From Favolaschia claudopus (Eukaryota > Basidiomycota > Agaricomycetes > Agaricales > Mycenaceae): a DNA stretch of 64,000 bases. Below are positions 46,382-58,402 of this stretch, piece by piece (position 1 is the stretch's first letter; each line of letters begins with the position of its first letter). The stretch is taken from positions 310,001 through 374,000 of the forward strand of contig JAWWNJ010000164.1 of NCBI GenBank assembly GCA_037176885.1. The letters run 5' to 3'. Both the position numbers and the translations under genes were made by a program. Below the pieces are notes generated by a model. The model was not told the origin of the DNA and ran no database searches. It saw only the letters and a program-made list of their open reading frames with translations.

Positions 46382-46836
46382 ATGAGCTCCTCCTTCCTTC
46401 AAGAACTCACAGAGGGCAAAATCGTCTGTCACACAACCTACCAGCTCTGCTCAAACCTTCTCAACAACCTCCCTAGGACTTTGTCGGCCAACAACAAGTC
46501 GAGTTGATATCCCGCGTCTGGCTCATCGGTTCTACTGTTCGTGCACAGTCTCTCGTCTCTCTGGCAGCTTGGCTTGGGGAAACAAGGAGAAGATAACTGA
46601 CGCATGAGTTTATTTCCAGATCCTCTCATTCGTTCTGGGCTTTGCGGCGCAGAATCTGCAAGTTACATTTGGATTCTTTGGTGTTTCGACGTTGCTGTTA
46701 GCTTTGGTATGTCTTCCGCCCCGTCATCTTGTCTTGTGTGGTCTGACAATGAGAGTGCTAGATCGTTCTCCCTCCATGGCCCATGTTCAACCGCCACCCC
46801 ACGCAATGGCTCGCCGTTCGGGCCAAGTCGGATTGA
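46382..46836 (+). CDS. SPC1: Signal peptidase complex subunit 1 (SPC12 family)
   Basis: Four small exons (46382-46423, 46477-46536, 46620-46706, 46762-46836) give an 87-residue protein, the usual size of SPC12 subunits. It has a short acidic N-terminus (EGKIDFVGQQQVELISR), two membrane segments (WLIGSTILSFVLGFAAQN and FFGVSTLLLALIVLPPW) and the conserved PPWPMFNRHPTQWL motif. The subunit sits in the ER membrane with the signal peptidase that would process the secreted enzymes nearby; genomic proximity to them need not be meaningful. Confidence 0.9.
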
Positions 46837-48550
46837 GATGGGATGGGATGGAATAAACTAGGAATCCAATTTCAATCAAGGTGTGTTATTACTGTTTATT
46901 GAAGATTGCCCTAGCGCTCTTGACGACGACGGAAACAGTATACTGTTACTGTACGACTCTAATCTCTCTAGGGTTCATTCACCTTGTTGTCATTCGCTCT
47001 GAATCTTACAATTTGTTCTTCGGGGAATGTCTTGCAAGTTGAGCGCTCGTGGAGTTTGATTGTCCGTTGCGCCCGACTCGCGTACGTGGTGTACAGTGCC
47101 CCTTAGCTCTCGCAGCACTCAAGTCGCAAGATGGCGTCAACAAGCGTGTAGCACGCTGCATCACTGGTGGCTATCGCCGGACGGCCCTTGAGAAGGATGC
47201 GGCGGTCACGGTAGCTTTGAGACTGGAACGTTCTCTCCCCCATCGCATTGCTCAGTTTCTCTATACCCTTGTCACTTCTACAGGATACTCTCGATCGACC
47301 ACCCAAGTGACTCCACCGCGCCTCACCCCTCACTTTGTTGACCGCCTGCCTGCCCGCCTGGACGTACCAACTCATGGTAAAAGCGGCAACTCGCCACGGA
47401 GCGCGGGTAGACTACGAGCACAAGATCTTAGACTGGGTGACCACCCCGCCCCTCGCTTTCCACGGGTGCCGTAGCCTCTGCCAGGGTCTACGCTCGGATC
47501 CGTCGTAACTTCTGGCACTTGAGAAATCTGAAAGAAAGGAAGAACGGCCGGAATTTGTTCTCCTTCCGAGGTCGCGAGCAAGACAGTGTGCGCTGGGTGA
47601 GGAACCTACGGCCGTGTTGGTGTGCTGCACGGGGCTTGGTCTGTAGATGGGATTGGGAAAGTCCCCTTCTGAGCCGCTGCGGCTTGTAGCGAGAAGCCTG
47701 CCAATGTGATAGCTGTGGTCCGGGAACTTGAAGCTGATCCCGCCTCGCGATTTCACGGATGAACTCGCGACGGGCAGAGGGACTCGAGGAAAAGCCACCT
47801 TATGCCACAGGCCGGTCTACATAACACGGGAGGTCGGCTATACCAAGGAGTGGTCTGCTGGTGGTCCAGGACAGGTTCCGCCTGCCTGCGAGGGCGTCGG
47901 CAGAACAAGTCAGAGTACAAGTATTAGGCGCGTTCTAGATCTTCCTTAGTTTCTCATTGACCGCATTGACAGAGAGCCGGCCGTCCAAGCTACTGTTCGG
48001 TTCGGAGCCTTACGCAGTGATTCAGGTGACTGTGATGGAGCACCCAGGCCAGGCCGACGTGGAGGGCGATGTCCGGTGTTGGGGTTTGGCGGCACTGCGT
48101 TCGGGAGCTTCGACTTGCAGGGTTATTTGACCTGAAGAGGCGGTTCGGGTGGGGTGTCGGTGTGTTGCGTATGGCCGTGCTTGGTGCGGGAGATGACGGC
48201 GGTTGATTCTCCATAGGGAGTTGTGATAAGAAAGCGGGAAACTCATGATGAGCCATTGGGGGGCGAAGACCTCGTCCATGAGCTTGAGTTCCTAATAATT
48301 GTATTGCGTCGGCCCAAACAAAAAAATGAGAGTGAATAAGAGTAACAGATATGCTATATGCGTGCGTGCGTGCGTGGGGGTATCGTCGAAGTGCAGGTAT
48401 GAGCGAATGAAATGAATGTACTGGCAAAATAGACCCAAAAGCACCGTCTGTAGAAAAGAAAAGTATCGTTAGTCCGCAGCAAACGAGCATCCCAAGCAAC
48501 GAACGATATTTAAGGGTTAAGAAGGCAACAACGAACGAGCCCTCACCTCG
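46837..48550. other. Gene-poor region
   Basis: About 1.7 kb. A plus-strand frame at 47049-47474 contains KRVARCITGGYRRTALE, faintly like the RNase H part of LINE elements, but with no supporting motif nearby. GTGCGTGCGTGC repeats occur near 48360. No gene can be supported. Confidence 0.35.
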
Positions 48551-49278
48551 TCATATATTCAGCATCTCAAAAGCCTGTGGAATCTCCACCACGCGCGGCG
48601 CCGCCCTCCGTACGCCGTCCTCCCCATTGATCCGCGCCTCCACACAAAGCGCGCTGAGATCGTGCCCCGGGGCGTCGAATGTGAGGCCTGCGGCGATATA
48701 TGTCGACCGGCGGACGAGGTGCGCTGAGGGCGAATACGTCGCGGCGGCTACCCCTGAGCGGTGGGCCTTGCGCCAGAAGGTTGTTGGTCGTACTTGAGTT
48801 AGAATATATATTGAGATCAGCATGGCGAAGAGGAGGGAGAAGGATACGTACATAAAGGCGGGGGCGGACGCACCAGTTCGCCCCCTCTCAACGTCATCCC
48901 CTCGACCGAATACGAATACCCATACCCCGCCCCTGCCGCCCCGAAACTTGTCGCACTCCGCCGTAACGGAAGCCGCCTCTGCGACTCCGGGACACGGCCA
49001 TGTCCATGTAGAAGATACCCGCTATCATCCACACTCGCAGGCGCCGGCACGATTTCAGTTCTACTAATCCGAAACGTCGTCTGTGTCGGGGGCGCGCTCT
49101 GCGACCGCGTCGGCCGATGCCTCGGCCTGTCCATCCCGTTCCGAGTTTGGCTTCGCGGGCGCGACTTCCAGGTGTTTATGGGCGGGCTGAGGAGGCCGGG
49201 GTCTAGTGTGTGGGTGGTATGGGTATGGGAGGGGCCGGCGGATTGAGATGTGGGTTTATCTGATTCGAGGGTGACCAT
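48551..49278 (-). CDS. Unrecognised Pro/Ser/Arg-rich protein, start lost to a MITE
   Basis: Two exons (from 48852 upward, and 48792-48551) share one frame. The C-terminal exon encodes TTFWRKAHRSGVAAATY, YIAAGLTFDAPGHDLSALC and a VVEIPQAFEMLNI tail. The N-terminal part is low-complexity with many RRSPSP-like and SQSAPPT-like stretches. The first ATG now available is at 49278 (222 residues). The frame is open upstream to 49386, where an inserted element replaces the first base of what was evidently ATG-TCC-GAC; the ancestral protein would have had 258 residues. Function unknown; no family recognised. Confidence 0.55.
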
Positions 49279-49385
49279 GATGGGGGAGGGGGAGCGGTTG
49301 CGTCTTGAGGCGAGGGAGGCGAATGGGGAGGAGGGTCTGGATGGGTAGAGAGGGATGGGGGAGACGAGGACGGTAAGGTCGGACA

Positions 49386-49700
49386 CAGGGGGCAACCACT
49401 AAAATAATTCTTGAGATCCACTGGTACTGTGGTCTACTGTTTGGTGTTTGATGATGACCATCAGCGACGTTGGTCCTTGGGTTTCGCTGCGAGGGTTTTT
49501 CATCCCATTTCTGTCAAAAAACATCACTGGAATGCATTCGATGCAGCTCCTATGCCCACCAGCCCAATGTAGGGAAATCCCGCAAGATACTCAGCTGCTT
49601 GAACGTGTACAGAATGGGGTGCCGTTGATTGGCATCAATTGCCAAACAGTAGACCACAGTACCTCTGGGTCTTGAGATTAATTTTAGTGGTTGCCCCCTG
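49386..49700. mobile_element. Non-autonomous hAT-type MITE (315 bp)
   Basis: Terminal inverted repeats of about 60 bp starting CAGGGGGCAACCACTAAAA, with only a few differences between the ends. Both sides carry the 8-bp direct repeat GTCGGACA (49378-49385 and 49701-49708). An 8-bp target duplication with CAGGG-type ends is typical of the hAT superfamily. There is no transposase, so it moves only in trans. The target site covered the start codon of the gene at 48551-49278. Confidence 0.88.
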
Positions 49701-49708
49701 GTCGGACA

Positions 49709-50316
49709 TACGAAAACAGCACAAGGGTTTCGATGTCAAATCAATTGCATTACACACGACCAAATAGTAAATACCAAGTCCTGAAGTAGCCGACTCGCCG
49801 AGCTCACCGAATCGTACTGACATGGCTTGCTAAATAATCTCTGTACATGAAAGATTCAGAGCGAATCGCGAATACTTTCCCTGGTCATGAGCGTCAAAGG
49901 AATCTTCAATATCGAGTCGAAACACACCTGGGCAAAGATCCAGACCGTAGACTCGAAGAAAACATGAAAATCCTTAATGCGTATTGAGTACAGGTGCTAG
50001 GTTAATACTGCATAGATAAATAACAACCGCCCTGCACAATGCTAAACGGAACACGAAAGCGAATTTCAGAAGGGCCGAGCGAAAAGAAGATGAAAAAGGA
50101 TAAGGTAAGGTAAGGTATTGAAAATGCGATGAGGATATGCTAGTAGATGGAGGATGCACGAGTAGCGTAGAAAACGAGAGTGATTTTTATGATATTGAGG
50201 AGCGAAGGAAGGTGAAGAAAGGTTGGAAATGATGGAAGCAAAGGCAAAGGAGATCCCGAGATATAAAGCAGCGACTGACAGAATAACTGATAGAATAGAT
50301 GATCATGAGGCGAAGG
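49709..50316. other. Former leader and promoter of the MITE-hit gene
   Basis: Starts with the base that supplied the A of the ancestral ATG (49709, minus strand). Should contain the displaced 5' UTR and promoter of the unrecognised gene and the 3' UTR of the kinase. No other feature. Confidence 0.45.
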
Positions 50317-53300
50317 TCATAACTTGAGCTCAGTGAGGACACGTCGGGCGAGCATTTGATACTGCCACCCGTCTCCCCCTGCCCGCCGGAATTGGATACC
50401 GTGTAATGGGAGCCAAGGTACCTGAGATTTAATGGATTAGTTGACCTCCAGCAATGAAAAGAAACAGATAACTCACTTTTACAATGTTAATCTCGAATCG
50501 AACGCTAAGCGAATTATGCGCCATGCTCTCAAACGCCAGCCGATCCATCTCTCCCGACGCCGAAGCCTGAGGGTCGTACGCAGGGCTCATAGGAGAATTC
50601 AGCTCCGCAGAAACGGAGCGTAGCTTCGAGTTGACAGATAACGAGGACGGCCGCTTGTACGACGACGGAGGCGGAGTGACAGCGGTAGAAGGCCTGATCT
50701 CAGCAGAAGGCCGCTCCGACGCCAATCCTTCTTCCGGGACGACAAGAGGCTGGTGCGCACCACCATTAGGCGGCATCACGATAGCGCTCAACGGTCTATC
50801 CGCATCTCGCCCCTTAAACGGATTACTCCGCTCCTGGCTCTTCACCCGCCGCACGCTGAACGACAACCGCGACACGCGCTTGGTGATCCCATTCGGCAGC
50901 GACGGCGAGCCCGTCGTTGTCGTTGTATCGCTCGAAGACGGGAACGACTGTAACTCGTGCGAATTGTCCGGCTTTGAAATCGTGGTTGTGGTTGTGGTGA
51001 CCGTGGTAGCGGTGGTGGTCGGCTCAATGGATGATACGTTGATAGACGGCACATGAATGCACTCGAACCCGCTTTTATTCTGCCAATATCGCACTTGCAT
51101 GCGGTCCAAAACGCGCCGTATATCAGCCTTGATCACAGGCGGAGGCTTCGTCGAGGTCGTCGCAACGCTAAATCCACAAAATAATAAGCTTCTCATATCT
51201 TAGGCAGAAGAAAGAACCCAAACGCACCTAAACAACCCCTTCATGAAAACCGGCTTCGAATTCGATTCCCTCTCAAACTGCTCATGCGCATTCTCCCCAT
51301 CAACATGTCCATCCCTCGCGCCCTCATCCGAAAGCTCCTCAGGATGCTCCCTCAAATCGCTCTCCATCCCCGTCTTCGGGAACCGATCCGCCCTCGTCAT
51401 AGTAGAGGTCTCATACCCCATCATCGACGTCCGCCGTGCGCGTCCTACCGTCCCACCCGCAGCTGCATTCGCGAAAATCGCGGCACCCATACTACTCCGC
51501 CGCTCATGCCGCGCCGCCCGCGCAGCAGGGTCAAGAATCGTCGTTGCCCTTCTCCGCAAGCTTCCGAACCGCTCTGAGCTCGTCGGGCTTGTAGGAGATG
51601 AGGGGGGAGAAGCCACAGCCGGGGCAGCTGGAGCGGGCGTAGGGGAAGAAGCGGGAGAAGCAAGACTTGCAGGGACAGGCGAGTCTGTAATCACAGCTGG
51701 AGAGGTGATTTTGTTTTGCGCAACCGCCTCCTTGTTCTCCTTCGCCGGCCGCTCCTTCGCCTTCTCCTCCGATGGCGGCAAGATCACCGCCCCCGTCCCA
51801 AGGATACTGGCCCTCTTTGACACATCCTTTCGCCTGTGCGTACCTGTCAATTTCTCCTTCTCCCGCTCCTTACCCTCCTTCTCCCTCTCCTTACCCTCTC
51901 TATCCTCCCTCTCCCTCGCCCCAATAAAGATACTCCCAAACCGCCGTAACAGCGTCGTCCCCCCATTGAACGTCTGCCCACGTTCCCTTCTCCCCCGATC
52001 CCGCTTATTACCACTTCCCCTCCGCTCTACCGCGCCGAATTCCTCCTTCACTTCTTCCTCCTTCGACTTCACCTTCACTGGGTCCACCTCTTTCTTACCC
52101 GCAACCCCGCCCTCAACCGCGTGAGCATCCTCCTTCTCCGCTGTTTGCGTGTGCGGTGCTTTCGATGAGTCGACAGCAGCGGCAGCGTCAACAACAGGCT
52201 CGGACGCAGGCGGCGGAGGAACCACCGACACGGCGGACGCCTCCGTAGGCCACGGTGTCTTTCCGTCAACAGCAGGCCCCGAGACAGAAGGTTGTGGCTC
52301 AGTGCCGTGCGGAAGCACACCGTTCACATGCGGTTTCGCACCGTCATCAGAAACGGGGGGCACAGAACCAACGACGGGCGGCGTAGTGTCAGTGACAACA
52401 ACCTTGATCTCCTCTTCCTCCGGCACCTCCCCGTCCACCTGCACCTCCTTCTCTTCGTCCCCAACCTCAATCTCAACAGCCGTCTCCTCCCTCTCATGTC
52501 CATGCCCATTCCTCAGCTGCACCATTCCCATTCGCCATCGAACCCCCTACCACATCAGCCGCAACAACCGTCTCCTCCCTCGCATGCTTGCCCAAGACGC
52601 TGACCTGGCTACTAGCAAACACCCCCACCCCATAGACCCGCTCCCTTTCCATCTTCTCCCGTGCCAAGAAGTACATGCTCACGATGGGGGTGGAACCCGC
52701 CCGTCGGGTCGGCGTGGTGGTGGGGGGTGGCGGGGGGGCGAGGGCGAGGACGGGGATGACGGGGATGCAGAAGGCGAAGAGGGATTGGCGAGAGCGTGAA
52801 GATGCGTTTGTAAAAGTCGAGGCCGCTGAATCGTCTCCGTTGTTTGTCGGAGGAAGGACTAGCAGGCGGGCTGGGGCTCGCCGTGCTCGACTCGTTGATG
52901 TCGTTATTGTGCGCGGGCGCGGGAGGAGTCGCCGGTATCTCCAACGAAAGCGGGAAACGCATGCCCGTTCCGTCGGTGTTCCCAAGCGAGCACCGCCTGG
53001 GCATAGTCGTCGCTCGTCAACACGTCGTGCAGTTTCCCCATTACCTCCTCGACGGTCCGCGCCGAAATCGAAGCCGGCCATGTGCGCGACGACGAGTGGG
53101 TCGATATCTTTGGGTCTTAGAGGCATGCGTTGGGGAGGTGTGTTGACGGGCGGGTCGGGGAAGCCGCGGAGCATCCAGGGATGGGTGAAGATTTCGGAGA
53201 GGAGCGCGCGTCGCGGGGGGTTGGTGACGAGCATGCGGGAGAGGAGGTGTTTGCATTCTGCATGTAGAATTCTGTTGGTTGATGTAGTAGATGAAGAAAA

Positions 53301-54157
53301 GATGACGCTCACCGGACTAAGCCATACGGGATACTCGACCAACCCGCGCTTGATTTTTGCGTGCAATGCAGGCATACTCTCGTCCTCGAACGGCACCTTG
53401 CCGCACACCAGCGTGTACAGCACAACACCAAAAGACCAAACATCCACTTCCGGACCGGTGTATAGACCTTTGCATTGAGCAATTCCGGCGCGGCAAAGTA
53501 GAGACTCCCGCAGAACGTGCTGAGGTGCGACGCAGGGTCATACAGGTTACTCAAACCAAAGTCGATGATCTTGATGTTGCCCGTCTCCGAAATGAGAATG
53601 TTCTCGATCTTGAGGTCGCGGTGAACTACGTTATTGCGGTGACAGTAATCCAATGCGGAGGCGATCTGGCGGGCGAATTTGCGGGCGACAGACTCGCGCA
53701 GTCGGCCGTGGGCGATAATGAAGTCGAGGAGTTGGCCGCCGTTGACGTATTCAAAGATCATGTAGTAGTGGTTGGGATGGACTATCATTTCGCGCATGCC
53801 GCAGATGTAGGGGTGGTGTAAGAGCAGAGAAAGGCCAGCTTCGCGGAGGGTGCGAATCTCCTTGCCCGCCTCCTTTGCAGCCTCTTTGGAGGTGGCGCCG
53901 GGATTGATGCGCGCGCGGGGCAAAATTTTCACGGCGAGCTGATACCGAAAGCGAGTTAACTTGTTAGCATATAGGAGTAGCTGACTCGACGGCACCTTTT
54001 CGCCAGAGATGTTGTGTGTTGCTAGCTTGACCTTGCCCATGGAGCCAGCGCCGAGGGTTTTGCTGAGGGTATAGTCGCCGAGGACGCGATTTGTGCGCTT
54101 TGGCTTGTGGGAGCGGGGCGGAGGGATCTCGGCGACATCGTAGGCGTGGGAGGCCAT
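50317..54157 (-). CDS. KIN1: Kin1/MARK-type Ser/Thr kinase with KA1 domain, frame disrupted
   Basis: The start at 54157 (MASHAYDV) leads into a full kinase domain: [65 protein letters not shown] and HPWMLRGF. After a long low-complexity region with GLDFYKR and [17 protein letters not shown], the C-terminus is a KA1 domain ending [20 protein letters not shown] and ELKL. Kin1-type kinases act at the cell cortex in polarity and exocytosis. The frame is broken by 1-2 bases near 53460, 53060, 52950, 52690 and 52510, and the intron at 53317-53263 is one base out of phase. Residues on both sides of each break fit the family, so this is either sequence error in GC-rich tracts or a recent pseudogene. 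Confidence 0.75.
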
Positions 54158-54340
54158 GGGCGGCGGCGGCGGCGGGGTCAGGTCCACGACGGGGAGGTCG
54201 ACGTGCAGCAGGTGGTGGACGCTGCCTTCCCCACACTTTCGGTGACGGTGGCCAGCAGAATGGCGATGGCGGCTGCCGACTGGCTGTGTCAGAAGTCCGT
54301 GATGGAGTCCGACAAAAACAGAAAATCTTATCTTACCGCG

Positions 54341-55819
54341 TACGGTTGCCAACAAGTCCACGCTTTGTTTTCGGCCGAAGGATTTTCGACGCGACTTTCA
54401 GGCGCCCTTTCGTATGCTTTCTACCTCCAAGAGCCTTCTCTACGACCCCTTTCGCGACGTCAAGGACGTTGAGGAAGCCGCGCAAAGCACGCTACAATCC
54501 CCAGAAAGGCCAGGAAAGGTGTCGGCACGCCGGGTTTGCCAACAAGTCCACGCTTTAGTCCACGCTTTGGACTTCGATTTCAAGTACAAATTAAAACAGT
54601 TTTTGAGGAAGTCATTTCCATGACCAGGCTACTGTGTTGTGTTCAGGACTTGCCATAGAAGGTCGTATATGTTCTATATGAACAGACTAGAACACAGTTT
54701 CATTGTAAAAGAATGGTATCAGCGCGCTATATATCTAGTGTTTCGTGTAGACCGCACAACGTGCCAATAGCGATGGTCCTTGGTTGCATGCGTTGACGAC
54801 AAGCGCGCCGAAGAAAGCTCAGAAGGCTGGCATTGCCGTGCCTACATAGTAGCGGGCGGGCGGCGTTAAAGGAAGGCTGCAGACACCGAACTGAATGAAT
54901 TCGGCAGCGGCGATGGCGGAGGAGTGGAAGCATAGGGAGAGGTAGTGGTGGGTTATTTCTTGCTTGACCAAGGCGTAGAACTATAAGGGACAAGCCACTT
55001 ATATTAGCGGATTGCGACCGGAGAATCATGTATCGCGCGCCTTTCATTCCATTCGCGGTATCCACTCGCCGCCACACTCGGTCTTCCCCACCACACACGC
55101 CTCCACAAGTTGCCAGCCGATAGTATTCACAGCATCACAGAAAGTTGAGAGAAAAGCTGGAAACGAAAAATTCCAAGGTACTATAGTAGCACGGCCTAGG
55201 GCTCTAACCCGTCCGTCTTTCGACGGAAAAAACGGACGGACGGGACGGACGGAACCCGTCCCGTCCAGGATTTTCACGACCGAAAAGACGGACGGGTCCG
55301 GACGGGTTTGAGCCGTCGACGGGTATCGCTTGCCGGCTGATCAGCAGTGCCTGCCTGGAGCGGCGGCAAAGCCTCCCGAGAGTCGGCTGTTGCTTTCCTT
55401 CAACGCTTGTTGCTGATTCGCGTCGATTCCGACTATATTTGACATCACACCCTCGAAACTGGCCTGGTTACGCCCGTCGCTCCCGTCAAACGGACGGACG
55501 GAACGGACGGCACCCGTCCCGTCTGAGGTTGCGGAGAGGTGCTGGACGGACGGCTCCGGACGGCAGGGTGCCGTTTTTCCCGTTTTTCTGGCCGGAAACG
55601 GACGGAACGGACGGGTTGAAGCCCTAGCACGGCCCCGCGGTCCGGTCTTGACCTCAGTGTGTCTTGCGTGGCGTCCCCGACGTCTTAGGCGTCGCGAATG
55701 GGGTCCCGAGGAGGGCTCTTGGAGGTAGAGAGCATAGGAAGGTGCGCCAGAAAGTCGCGTCGAATTGGCGTCGAAAACTCTTCGGCCGAAAACAAAGCGT
55801 GGACTTGTTGGCAACCGTA
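54341..55819. mobile_element. 1.48-kb inverted-repeat element in the kinase leader
   Basis: Ends are inverted repeats that begin TACGGTTGCCAACAAGTCC, identical for 40 bp and still similar for about 130 bp. It is flanked by the 6-bp direct repeat ACCGCG (54335-54340 and 55820-55825). A partial third copy of the end lies at 54533-54570. No transposase, so non-autonomous; superfamily not assigned. It encloses a second element (55196-55627). It lies 184 bp before the kinase start, next to a GTAAGATAAG splice donor, probably at the end of a leader exon. Confidence 0.8.
55196..55627. mobile_element. 432-bp GACGG-rich MITE nested in the larger element
   Basis: Inverted ends CTAGGGCTCTAACCCGTCCG and CTAGGGCTTCAACCCGTCCG (second read on minus), flanked by the 6-bp direct repeat CACGGC at 55190-55195 and 55628-55633. 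Both halves are packed with GGACGG and its complement, so single strands would fold extensively. No coding capacity. Confidence 0.8.
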
Positions 55820-55825
55820 ACCGCG

Positions 55826-56827
55826 TCCCCCGATGATTACCGTCTTCTACTTCTCTTGGTTTCAAATGCTGCGTCACAGTCTGTGGTAGTCTGTGGTCCA
55901 AGTCAATGCTCGTGGCCTGCTCGTTGTGGCTTTCTAATTTTTTGTGGATCGACGAGGAAAGACAATGAAAAGACAAGAAAAAGATTCAAAGGGCGTGTGC
56001 TGAATACAATCTAGCCGACTGGCAGGACAATCAACCAGAATCAGGCTTTCGATGCGGGGAGCCACCTGGAGCCACGTTGGCCGTCGCAGACCGTCGCGTG
56101 GGTCTCAAGGCTTTTGCAAATTCGTCTCGGAACCGTGGGCACCGCTGACGTCGCTCGCAACGGCGCTGGCGCTGCGCAGTGTCCAAGTTGTCCACTGTCG
56201 ACCGCATACGGTGACGAGATCGATAACGCGCGTCGTGTAGTGTCAAGAGCAGGTGGATGCGTGTTGTTCGGCTGCTTGTATTCGATCTGCTTTAGCGCCA
56301 GCAAGCTCGCAGAAGCAACGAAGGTCCAGAAGCAAATAAAATTTTGCATGCTCTATCGAAAGCTCTCAAGAACTATCATGGCTAGGACTCTGCAATCCCT
56401 CTTACAATACCGCTCTATGACTCTCCTGATTGCCCAAGTTTCGGTCAGAGTCACGCCGTTCCAACTTCCAACAACGAAAATTTCCCCCAATGCCCCATGG
56501 ATAAGAGTCAGGATAATATTTTGGTGAGTTGAGCAAGTTGTGATAAAAGAAAGTGGAAAGCTTTCAGCCCCGAGCGATTGGGTTGAGAGAACTCACTCAG
56601 GGTCTGGAGGCAGTCCTAGAGTGCTTTCCCGGGTGGCAACTATTAGTCTCCCTGATGCAGACGAGATTCGGTCCTCAGTGAGCCAACCCTCACGAGCTAC
56701 AGAGTCATCCTGAGTATAACGCGAAGGTTGAAGTTGGTCTACTCTCCCTCTAGGAGACTAGTGACAACTCAAGCGAAATCCAGTTCAACTATACTTACAA
56801 TTTGTTTACAATCTAACTAGGAGACAT
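55826..56827. other. Intergenic region
   Basis: About 1 kb between the kinase leader and the PP2C stop. The part next to 55826 is probably the original kinase 5' UTR and promoter, now separated from its gene. No gene recognised. Confidence 0.45.
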
Positions 56828-58133
56828 CTACACGTCAAAGCTCACAACCACAACGGAAATGTCATCCCTTTCACAACTTGGGTCCAACTGCCTTGCCCGT
56901 TCCCCCGCATCGCTACCGAACAAAGCGTTGCGTATCACAGCTTCCGCCAGATTATCCGAGCTCTGCATCGCAATACAAGGATGGGCTAACTCGGCATGAA
57001 TCCCTGTTGTAGCCAGAGCCACAATCACATCGAGTTTGCTTTCATCGGCGACGCGTAAAGAGTCGCGGAGCCCGTCCGACGCAAGAATGAGAACTTGGCC
57101 CGGGGAAATCTCGTAGTGTGCGATGGCAGGGGTTGAAGACAGGTATGGTGGTGTGCATAACCCTTCGCGATCCCACTTGACGAATATGCCAGGAGGGATT
57201 GGCGACGGATAGAAATATGACAACATACGAGCGGACATCAGACGAGGAGCTTTCATTAGATGGTCTCCGAGTGCTGTTTGAGGGTAGGAAACATATATAC
57301 ACTGAGCATCAGTAACGAGGGATGTCGAGTTTCACGCACCACGAGTGACGGCCAACGCGCCACAAACGCGGTTGTAATGAATAAGGTTTTCCAGGTCCTC
57401 GTTCGGATGTTCTGCGCAAATTCTGTTGACTTCTTCTGGGTTTGTGCAATTGTGGGGTTCGCTGAGAAGGGTAGCGGCCCACACACCGTCACCCTCACAT
57501 TGACCAAGTACTATCCTTGCGTTAGCTAAAACCGACGCGAAAGAAGGGGGCCACTAAACTAGCATCAGAGTCTCCAAGAGAGGCAACCCAGAGATGCTTG
57601 GCATCCTTGTCGATGTAAGCAATGAGCGCAGTTGTGCCCACTACGGCGCGTCTTCCGGTCTTGAATTGAGGTTCTTCTTTGGTATATCCACCGATGACAG
57701 GATAGATGTAGTCTCCGGGATCCAGCCAGCGGGGGTCCGAGAAATCCTCGCCAGGCTCAAACAGTGCAGTGATCGGGGTAAGAAGCGATTTATCGAACTC
57801 TTCAATGGTGTCTTTCATAATTGCTTCGACGTCGGCCTCCTTGGTAATCCGGTGAGAGAGTAAGGCAGGAAGGGTTTCCGAAGCATATTCCGATAAAATG
57901 CTCGAGTAGTGCCCTGCGTAAATATACATGCCTGAGTTGGAGATGATTTTCAGGACATACGTTAAAGGAAGCCCACCGTCGAAAACAGCGAGGATAGTCC
58001 CATGCTCAAAACGAACGATGGATATTCTGTCCTCGTGCTTGGTTTGCAGTTGGGCAGTATCAACGCGTATACCTGGGGAAATTCGTTCCACTCGCTGTTC
58101 CTCGAACTGAAGAAGGTGGGCGTTGGGATCCAT
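56828..58133 (-). CDS. PP2C-type (PPM) Ser/Thr phosphatase
   Basis: Four exons (58133-57977, 57913-57560, 57510-57340, 57273-56828) encode 375 residues. PPM motifs are present in order: TKHEDR, LAVFDGH (metal-binding Asp, completed only after splicing a 63-nt in-frame intron), VASLGDSDA, GALAVTRALGDH, ILASDGLRD and SCERDDISVVVV with the last metal-binding Asp. The arrangement resembles pyruvate-dehydrogenase-phosphatase-like fungal PP2Cs, but no clear mitochondrial presequence is seen. Activity needs Mg2+ or Mn2+; the substrate is unknown. Confidence 0.9.
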
Positions 58134-58402
58134 GATAACCACGTGTTGACGTTTGTGGGCGTCCTTGACTTACTCAACTGACAGTGATCTCTGCGAAGGT
58201 TGTTCACTCGGCATTCGCCGCGATATACAAGTTACTCTAGGCACATCCTCCTTGGAGTAGACTGCGTTCGACCGTCTAACTGTGGGGTGCATCCCCTCGC
58301 GTTGCTCTCGAGCTTGAAATGCGTTAGCGATCGCTCGAATCGGTTCATCCAACAGATGCACTGCACTGGATCAATCCATGACTCGACTCATGATTCATCT
58401 AT

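Noticed and set aside
47049..47474. Frame resembling a LINE RNase H segment
   Set aside because: Only a short KRVARCITGGYRRTALE stretch fits; no catalytic residues, no reverse transcriptase nearby.
51243..52124. 293-codon plus-strand frame
   Set aside because: Antisense of the kinase linker exon, Ser/Pro/Leu composition caused by the Glu/Lys-rich coding strand.
54158..54361. Longer kinase N-terminus starting MDLLATVRG
   Set aside because: Those codons come from the inserted element and a leader intron (GTAAGATAAG...ACAG); the first ATG after the splice acceptor is 54157.
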